Positions 56,409 through 64,000 of a DNA stretch of 64,000 nt are shown here, piece by piece. The notes beneath the pieces are model-generated. The model saw only the letters and a list, made by a program, of their open reading frames with translations, ran no database searches and was not told the origin of the DNA. Position 1 is the first letter of the stretch. Every line of letters starts with the position of its first letter. Source of the DNA: Fragilaria crotonensis (lineage: Eukaryota > Bacillariophyta > Fragilariophyceae > Fragilariales > Fragilariaceae); NCBI GenBank assembly GCA_022925895.1, contig JAKSYS010000001.1, positions 662,434-726,433 of the forward strand, given 5' to 3'. The position numbers were made by a program, and so were the translations under genes.

Positions 56409-59400
56409 TTGGTGCAGCACTGTCCGTTCCTGCTTTGTGTGCCTGTGTTGTGCACTACTGCCATACGCCCTCCCATGTCCCACCAAACTAAAGCCCATTC
56501 TATATGGGGTGGCGGTGCTGCAACAACAACAAAAGGGCTGCAGTATCGAGTTGGTGCCAATGTGGTTGGTGAAGTCGTGCGGTTCCGAACGTTTCCGAGC
56601 GAAACGTCCCGTCGTCTCATGGCAACTATGGCTTTGGCCATGGATATGCCCCGTGCTCTGATGAAGATGGAGGGTGGGGCTGTTGGGCATGTTGACATCC
56701 CACACGATTCTCCTGATGATGTCTCTGATGCTGACTGGTCCGATGCCGAATCGGAGGGCGGAGTGGAGGATGTGGAGGAGGTGGACGATTGGCTGGACAA
56801 CACCAAGGAGGGGGGCAAGAAGAAGCAAAAGCCTCGTACCATTTTCCATCCGTCGAAGATGCAGATGGCACGCACGATTTCGAAGTGTCTACCGAAGCAG
56901 GATGTAGAACAATTTGAACTCCTTTTCAAAACATTTCAAGGTGTTACGGAGTGTCCGTCTGGATGTGACAATTGTGGAACTGATGTCAATGCATTCATAA
57001 TCAAGACTAGAGTTGGCTGTATCGATACTCTGGGCACTTCAGCGTCTATACGGTGTGGGAATGTGGATTGTGAGATGTGTGATCAAATCAACAGTGACCA
57101 CCGGGATGGCAAGGTTTTCTTGAAACGTGACTATCTTGAGATAGTGATGATGGACGCTGTGTTGTCCCGTGTCTTGAATGCCCCAAGGCGTGTCAGCCAC
57201 TGGTAAGGAGACTGTTGACACACCGGTCAAGTTCAGAGCTGAAAGAGCAGAATATTTGGATGCAGAATTTGACTGGAGGTTTCGTGCCTTTCTTGCTGTG
57301 GTTCCTGATGGTGCAACGTATTATTGCCACCGTGATCGGCGGAACCGGGTATTGGGAAAGCAAATGAGGTTATTCCCATGGACACATCGTGGCTACGGGT
57401 AGTGAAGAATGTTGATCGTGACAGCAGTCGGTTTGCTGATGGCGGATATGTTTCTCGACTCTGGGATGGGCAACCATTCTGGAAATTCAAGATCTCGCGA
57501 GGTGAAGCGAATTTCCAGTTGAATCCCATTCCAGAAGAACCTGTCATGAATTTGTCCTGGAATGGAACCCTTCCGACGCTGCGTGTCATGTCAGCATATC
57601 AGTGTCCTGATGAATTGGGTCCATGTCTACCCCCCGATTTCATCAATGGAGAACAACATGATGGTGCCCAAAAAAAGGCACACCTGAGGCGTGTTTACAG
57701 GATGGCTCTCATGAGTTCGAAATCTGCGAGACGCGGGTGCCGTCACTATGCTCATGGCTATCTTCACCGCAAAATTGACCCAAATGAAACCTTGATCATA
57801 GATCCCGAGGATGGTGATATTGACATCCGGGTGGCCATCCAGATAAGACGTCCACCTTCGAAGGCAGACGCTAAAGATCCCACTAAGCATTGCGTTGCTC
57901 TATCTCGTGAGTCTGTGGTGCTGGTCCGTTACTTGCCACACTTGGGAAGCGGTGCCGAGAAGCTATTATCCAATATCAGGGATCACGCAAGTACTGTGCA
58001 AGGCCAAAACAAGCACTCTGCAAGGAACGGGCTTGGTGATCATGGTTCCATGTTTCCTTTGGGTTCACGCATCATGAAGGACAACATCACAAGAAAGCAG
58101 TATGTGACTTCCACGAGGTCAAAGCGGGAGCAGCGGTTATTGAAAGGGGCTGTCGTTGCATGCTCCAGGCTAGCAGCTGTAACCATCCCAGGAATTCTTC
58201 GGATTATGCAGGATGCTGAAGAAGATGGTGACATTCCTCCCCCTCACGGGGGAATGAACGGCGACTGCATGTTTTGTCGAATCTCCCATACAATGGATGT
58301 CAGTGTTGACCTTTCGAATTCAACTCACTATGATGTCAACGATGCGTCCCAAGGTTTTCCATTTGGACTGAGGATGAACCTGGAAGTACTCGCAATTGGT
58401 TCTTTATTCTCCTAACGTTTACGGCAAGAGGCCTGACGGTATGGGTGGGGAGAAGGGTGCGATGTTCCATGGAGTTGCTATTAGGCTGACCCATGGAGTT
58501 CTTATCAGTTGGGATGGTCGGGTGATTCGTCATGGCACATCGGTGATGGAGCGGACTAAACATGTGTATGGATCATTTTTTGCGGCAAAAGGTTCTGTTG
58601 TTGCATATGGCGCGCGTATGGCTTTCAGGAAGGAAGCCATCAGGCGAAGGCGATCGAAGCGGCGACAACGACAACAACGACACGATGGGCCTGGTGGATT
58701 GTTGATTTCTCCTGCGATCAGTGGATGTCGTGACAAGGACGATGGTGTGGATTTGTTATCGATCCCCATTGCCAGAAAGAGTAAGGCTTTCGGGGATTCT
58801 TCTCTGGTTGAAGCCAATGTGCTGGGAAACGATGATACGGATGAGGCTTTGGGCGATGATGTCATCTGTGGCAACGGCATTCTGGGGGATGACAATTCAT
58901 CATGGAGTAACCACAGCTATGCTGATGATGTCAACGACTCCACAAGTTGTGACATCGGCATGATACTTGACTTGACACCTGGAGGTGGACATGGATTGAT
59001 GGGAGGGCTCATGATCGATGTTCCGGATGATGACAGTTCTATTGAGAGTGACGCTCGCGATGACGGCTTTCACCAAGGTCGTCGTCCCCCAAATGATCGG
59101 TATGATAACTTGCAGAACAGAGGCCAGGAATATCCCTCTCCGAATGATGGGAAGAGACGATGGAATGACTTTTGCACTGACAGGGTTTCCAGTTATCCTC
59201 ACAACGGCGGCTTCCAACATGGACATGAACGTCGTCGTCCTCCGAATAATGATCGGTATGATAACTTGCAGAACAGAGACCAGGAATATCCCTCTCCGAA
59301 TGATGGGAAGAGACGATGGAATGACTTTTGCACTGACAGGGTTTCCGTTATCCTCACAACGGCGGCTTCCAACATGGACATGAACGTCGTCGTCCTCCGA

Positions 59401-60018
59401 ATAATGACCGGTATGATAACTTGCAGAACAGACAAGGCCAGGAATATCCCTCTCCGAATGATGGGAAGAGACGATGGAATGACTTTTGCACTGACAGGGT
59501 TTCCGTTATCCTCACAACGGCGGCTTCCAACATGGACATGAACGTCGTCGTCCTCCGAATAATGACCGGTATGATAACTTGCAGAACAGACAAGGCCAGG
59601 AATATCCCTCTCCGAATGATGGGAAGAGACAATGGAATGACTTTTGCACTGACAGGGTTTCCCGTTATCCTCACAACGGCGGCTTCAACATGGACATGAA
59701 CGTCGTCGTCCTTCGAATAATGATCGGTATGATAACTTGCAGAACAGAGACCAGGAATATCCCTCTCCGAATGATGGGAAGAGAGGATGGAATGACTTTT
59801 GCACTGATGGGGTTTCCCATTATCCTCACACTGACGGCTTCCAACGAGGACATGAACTTCGTCGTCCTCCGAATGATGGTTACTTCCGTGGAGGACAAGA
59901 ACATCATTCTACAAACCATGATTCTCTAAATGATAGAAAGAGGGCCTGGCGTGGTGATTGGCAAATCAGTCATGGTGATCGTGTTAACACCAGGGGGGGA
60001 TGGCATCATCGCTCATGA
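56409..60018 (+). pseudogene. Cargo gene with Fe(II)/2OG-dioxygenase-like core and tandem-repeat tail, several frame slips
   Basis: Pieces: 56409-57206, 57178-57402, 57378-58415, 58396-59360 and a repeat tail ending at 60018. The N-terminal part has an acidic linker, a basic KKKQK patch and a Cys cluster (CPSGCDNCGTD, then CGNVDCEMC). The centre has RRVYRMALMSSKSARRGCRH and a MFPLGSRIMKDN block. The core has THYDVNDASQG (HxD at 58326-58334), then in the next frame FSIWTEDEPGSTRNWFFIL, then in a third frame HGVAIRLTHGVLISWDGRVI with RHGTS (distal His at 58531-58533) and an Arg seven residues later. HxD and distal H about 68 residues apart with a following Arg fit a double-stranded beta-helix dioxygenase. 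The tail has five copies of a 52-residue hydrophilic repeat. The enzyme call is inference. Confidence 0.6.
59085..59890 (+). repeat. Coding tandem repeat, about 156 bp x 5
   Basis: The word GGTATGATAACTTGCAGAAC starts at 59099, 59255, 59410, 59568 and 59726 (spacings 156, 155, 158, 158), followed by a degenerate sixth unit. In frame it encodes 52 residues including YDNLQNRDQEYPSPNDGK, RRWNDFC and HGHERRRPPN. The units are nearly identical, but the spacings change the frame from copy to copy, partly at a TTTCC/TTTCCC run. Confidence 0.9.
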
Positions 60019-60258
60019 TTGTGGGCAACGGATGGGTGATAACATGCATGTACGCCAACATATGTACGCGCGTTGAGTCACTGGACGGGTGCAATTGAGT
60101 GAAGATGATTCTGACAATGTGGATTCTGATGATGGTTGGTAGTAGAGATGATTCGTATAACTAATTTATTTTGTACGAGACAAATTGATGCATAGGAATT
60201 CTACCAAGCTGATTACATTGACACATCAAGAGAGTCCATTGGGTCTGGCACTGATCGG

Positions 60259-63200
60259 TCAGTCTTCCTCTTCGGAGCTCTCAGCTACTCGATCGAGAAT
60301 CGTTTTCTCATACTGCCAGTCGATGAAAGATGTCCAATTGTCTGCCCATTGATCACGGCGGCGGGTCATGAAGATGTATGGACGAAAAGGATGAGTGATG
60401 CTCCATGCATTGTGCATCCCATAATTACGTGATAAGTCGGTGATGACAACAGTTGGTCCCACTATGGAATCCACTTGGATGATATACAGTTTTGGCAAGT
60501 GCCATGACTCAGGAAGCAGCGATAGTCTATATGACTTGAAAATGGGAGGATCTTTCTCCTCCATGACTTCAGCTGCATCTGCTGCTGGTGTGACTCTGGC
60601 TGCAACTTGGTTGCGTAGTCGCTTCTTACGACGGCGCTTCCTTGGAGAAACATGCATGGAAAGCTCCTTTGCAGCCAACTTGGCTGCCTTCTCCGCCACG
60701 GTGTCAATGGCATCATAAGATTGCACGATGATGTACAAACCTGGCTCTGGGATGAACGCAGATTGATGGGGGAACTTGATTTGGCAGTTTGGTTTCAGGT
60801 TATGAAGGTTGACAATTGAGAGAATTCTAGCTGGGGTGGCTATGTCATCCCAGTCCACAAGGCATGATCGTACCAGGGCTTGTCATCATACTTGGGGTGA
60901 GCACGGTACAGTACACCTTTCGGGCAGGTATACTCAGTTTGACATGCAAGGGTAGGAGGTTCCACAGACGGGAGCAAGTAGTCGACCATGGTTTGCAGAA
61001 CATGCTTATCGATTATAAGCTGAGGCGGAACTTCGTTTGCTTTCTTCCTGTCATTGGATCGCCATGAACATTGGGCAACGCCAAGGGGAGTTGTGGAAAT
61101 GGAATAGGACTTTCCAATCCATGGTCGGCGAACGCTGTTTCCTTCACCAATGAAGTCATTCTGTACGGTAACTTCGGTGGCAACCTGTCGATTGGCATGT
61201 GAGATGGCCAAGTTCTCGGCATAGCGGTGTGCCGCCTGAATCTCATAAGTTTCATTACGCTTCTGTGTGTTCTTGACGGTCTTCTTGGCGATTGGGATGT
61301 GTGCAGATTCAGCATACGCACTATTGAATATCTCAGGAACCCCAAAGTTTTCAATGTCCTCTGCCATGTGAAGAACCAAGTGCATCTTCACAGTATTGTT
61401 TTTCAGGCCATCATGTCGAGGTGCCACAGTCTTTAGCAATCGCAATAGATATGATGTTGCATAAATTGACCTCTTCACGCAACGACGGTCAATCTGTGGT
61501 TGCTTCATCCATGCCCACCACTCCAACAAGGAGGAAAGGAGAAGCTTCAATCGGCAATGAAGTTGTCATGACCGGGATGCTTGTCTACCTGACCACCTTG
61601 GACAGCTGATGCCCTTGCCCTATCAAAACCTCTCCATAGCGGGTGGTTTCAAAAGCGAGGAGCATGATCAGGAGAATGCCAGCATATTCGTGGCCTGGGA
61701 TGTTGGAAGCCGAGGAAAAGTCATTTGTTGTTGTACGTGGAATGTTGCGGTCACTCTGTCTTACCAGCTGTGATGCTATGTCTTGACAGAGTCGACTGTA
61801 CTTCCTGCCAGACACACTAGTCTGGCCAATTTGTTTGAAAAAGGATTTGACAACATACTTAAACCAACCAAGTAACACAAGATGTAAGATCTCGCCAGGA
61901 CAGGCACCGAAGATACCACGATCAGAATGCGCTCCAAATCGGACCTTGTCAAACGCATTTACAAGCATGTGCTGAGATTTTGATTGCAGAACATCAAAAC
62001 TCTTGGCGTGGACAAGTCTGTTGATCGCCAGGGGCTTCCTCTTTGCAAACTGCCGACCCTTTGACCACCCGCTTTTCATTGTGGGACACTCGCAAGCTCG
62101 GCATAACTGTGCGACACCACCGGTGCGAGACTTGTAATGACCACAAAGTGCATCGTGACCCTCTGTGTCCCCTATTATGAAAGGAATGTAGGGGTGGAGA
62201 ACTGTGGGGTACGACTTCCCCCTGTACTGTATGTTCCACTTGATGCCCCGCTCTTGCAGTGAAAGAAAGCCTGATTGTTGGAGGATGAAGTTGATTTGCA
62301 TGTGATACTCGTTTACTTTCCATGTTGCATTGGTACATCTCTTGTACATGGGAAGAGGAGCACTTGCGGCGAGTTCCACAGCAATGCCAGGTTCTGCGGG
62401 CTGAAGATCCTTTTTTAAGGGATGGATATACCCCAAAACACGCATTGCCTCAGGTTTCTTCCGAACATCATGTTGCATGAGCCCATACTGCATTGTAATG
62501 GGTTCCAATGGCAAACGGCCACTTCCACCAACATCACATATTGTCTTGTCGATTGCCAAAGGACATGCAATCAACATATCATGTGGGTTCTTGCAAAGGG
62601 AGCTGTGGGTTTTGAGATACGATCGACCAGTGTTTAAATCTCCGATTACACTACCATTGGGAACTGCATATGGATCGTGGTCGGGATTCCAATCACCGTC
62701 AAATATGTAGTTTGTGTCAGCATTAAGATGACGACAGGACAAAAGGTCAGCAAAAACAGCTGATGCGCTGAAATAAGCAACTCTAACTGACACGTCAGAA
62801 TAAGGAAGGTAAAGTGTCTCCCATACTGGGATCAGCCTATCTCTGTTGAGACGCTTTGTTACCCTTGACAATACTGTCTTTCGAGACGTGATTGCAGTGT
62901 CACGGAAAACGTGACCGCTGCGAACAGAACGATTGGTCCATTGCATAATAGCCTCGTATGCCTTCATTGGGGCACCAAGGTTGCTAAGTGTTTGAAGAAG
63001 ATCAATCTGAACCTTCTCCTCACGGGAAAATAGAGAAAGGTTAAGACCATTGTCGTTGACGGAATCGATGTGCTCCTGATAAGCTACCAGCATGGAAGAG
63101 TCGGAGCATCTTTGTCCTCAGATTCTTCCGCGGAGGATGCTGTTTCAAACTCGCGAATCGAGGAATCAGGAGCATCTTCTTGGTGGACTTCGCCTAAGAC

Positions 63201-63650
63201 AGTGGGTGTCGCTTCGTCATCCAGGACAGGGAAGTCATCACATGGGTTCTCTGATGCGGTACCAAAGTCATTAACCTCACCACGTTGTTCAGGCGTGATG
63301 GTGAGGCTATGACTGTCATTCCTCGAAACTGGGAAAATGGAGCGGCGAGAAGAACTCCGATGATGCAACTGCCTGGGGTGATGATCAGAGTCAACACCAT
63401 CGGAGTCGATATCTTTGGGGTCTGCTGTTGTATCCTCTAATCTCTTTCTACGCTTCCTGCGTCTGGCGTGGTTAGTGGCTGGACGTTTTCGTGAGCCTTC
63501 GATATCAACAGAACACTGGGGGTAATGGGAAAAATGACGTGACATCTGTCCGGCCTTGACCTCTCGACCACATGAGTAGCAGCGCTCCTTCTCTGGGGAT
63601 GAAAAGAGATGACTGCGCTTGCGGATACTTTGAGTGTGGTGTTCATTCAT
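60259..63650 (-). pseudogene. Transposase of the giant element (CACTA/Plavaka-like), several frame slips
   Basis: The start is the Met at 63650 (MNEHHTQSIRKRS), just before a zinc finger CYSCGREVKAGQMSRHFSHY ending in a further Cys, and basic and acidic linkers. Frames change near 63090, twice near 61555-61600, and near 60850. The core has YIFDGDWNPDHDPYAVPNGS, IIGDTEGHDALCGHYKSR followed by LCRACECP (D-x2-E ... C-x2-C), GACPGEILHLVLLGWFKYVV, KMHLVLHMAEDIENFG and FNSAYAESAHI. The last three correspond to the PPEILH, KIHLLxHLxxDI and FSTExFE blocks I know from Plavaka/CACTA-type transposases. The C-terminal region is rich in basic residues (SPRKRRRKKRL) and ends with an acidic SSEEED tail. The superfamily call is moderate; a KDZ-like relation is the alternative. 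Confidence 0.68.
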
Positions 63651-64000
63651 TGTTGGGGATGCTTTTGCATACAATAAACATAGGAAGGGAACATACACAG
63701 CAATACAATTGAAAGATGTACCGTGGTAGCCATCAGATTGAAAAAGGGATACAAATACGTTCCGAATGTGGAGGCGGGAAGCATCATCTTGGGGTACCTC
63801 AGTGATGTGTTCAGAGATAGTAGGACCATACATGTGCATCACTTCAAAAATTTGAACGACATCCAATTTATAAATAGAAATGTAAAAGTATGTCCATATC
63901 AGGAAAAATTGATACAGAAAAGTGTATAGATAACATACGAAACTGTTCTAAAGTATACCGTCTGTGTGTGGGTGTAAAACCCGCAAGGTTCTGAGGTATG

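Larger units (their letters stand above)
52124..63999. mobile_element. Giant TIR DNA transposon, CACTA/Plavaka-like, with cargo genes
   Basis: The left end ATACCTCAGAGGGTTCCGGG (52124-52143), followed by TTGTACACCTAC, is matched inverted at the right window edge by GTGGGTGTAAAACCCGCAAGGTTCTGAGGTAT (63968-63999), about 26 of 32 positions. The right border may extend past the window, and no target duplication can be read. Inside are an accessory gene (minus), a 2.2-kb non-coding block with repeats, a plus-strand gene with dioxygenase-like motifs, and a convergent minus-strand transposase. All three units contain single-base slips. Confidence 0.7.

Noticed and set aside
58900-59929. Several long ORFs on both strands in the repeat tail
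   Set aside because: They are shadows of the 156-bp coding repeat, read in wrong frames or antisense.

Overview
The window looks like nuclear DNA of a diatom or a close stramenopile relative. Genes lie on both strands with no operons and are separated by long AT-leaning spacers. One host protein has a secretory signal ending in an Ala/Phe cleavage site of the kind used for complex-plastid import. The mobile elements are eukaryotic families (Ty1/copia, LINE, Tc1/mariner-IS630, PIF/Harbinger and a CACTA/Plavaka-like giant). No rRNA or tRNA gene, CRISPR array or prokaryotic operon was recognised.

Layout. 1-7.7 kb: a Ty1/copia retrotransposon cut by the left window edge, with a frameshifted pol. 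8.4-10.7 kb: two host genes, a putative plastid-targeted protein and an FAD monooxygenase. 11.8-15.2 kb: a graveyard of element fragments. 15.9-16.6 kb: a 178-bp tandem array. 17.0-20.7 kb: a Tc1/mariner-IS630-type element with TA target duplications. 21.1-22.8 kb: a secreted subtilase. 23.3-23.6 kb: a relic copy of the 10-kb monooxygenase locus. 24.3-29.8 kb: host genes for a SASA-type esterase, a second FAD monooxygenase and a PhyH-like dioxygenase. 30.3-34.0 kb: a PIF/Harbinger element with clear inverted repeats and TTAA flanks. 34.6-39.3 kb: host genes for an amino-acid permease, a queuosine-salvage (Qng1) protein and a small acidic protein. 40.4-41.1 kb: a Harbinger relic. 41.5-50.15 kb: a LINE bounded by a perfect 18-bp target duplication. 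52.1 kb to the right edge: an 11.9-kb element with imperfect terminal inverted repeats.

The most interesting object is the last one. Inside its inverted repeats it carries three gene units: a transposase with CACTA/Plavaka-like motifs, a two-part accessory gene whose family has a second relic at 13.2-13.5 kb, and a long gene with an HxD ... DGRxxxH ... R pattern. That pattern suggests an Fe(II)/2-oxoglutarate dioxygenase. A transposon carrying a possible nucleic-acid-modifying dioxygenase parallels the TET/JBP genes known in fungal KDZ transposons. The assignment here rests on motifs only.

A second theme is single-base frame breaks in otherwise well conserved genes: the SASA esterase, permease, Qng1, LINE ORF2, both DDE elements and the giant element. 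Several lie at short homopolymers, so residual assembly indels are a serious alternative to true decay. Other genes (both FAD monooxygenases, subtilase, PhyH-like, plastid protein) are open throughout.
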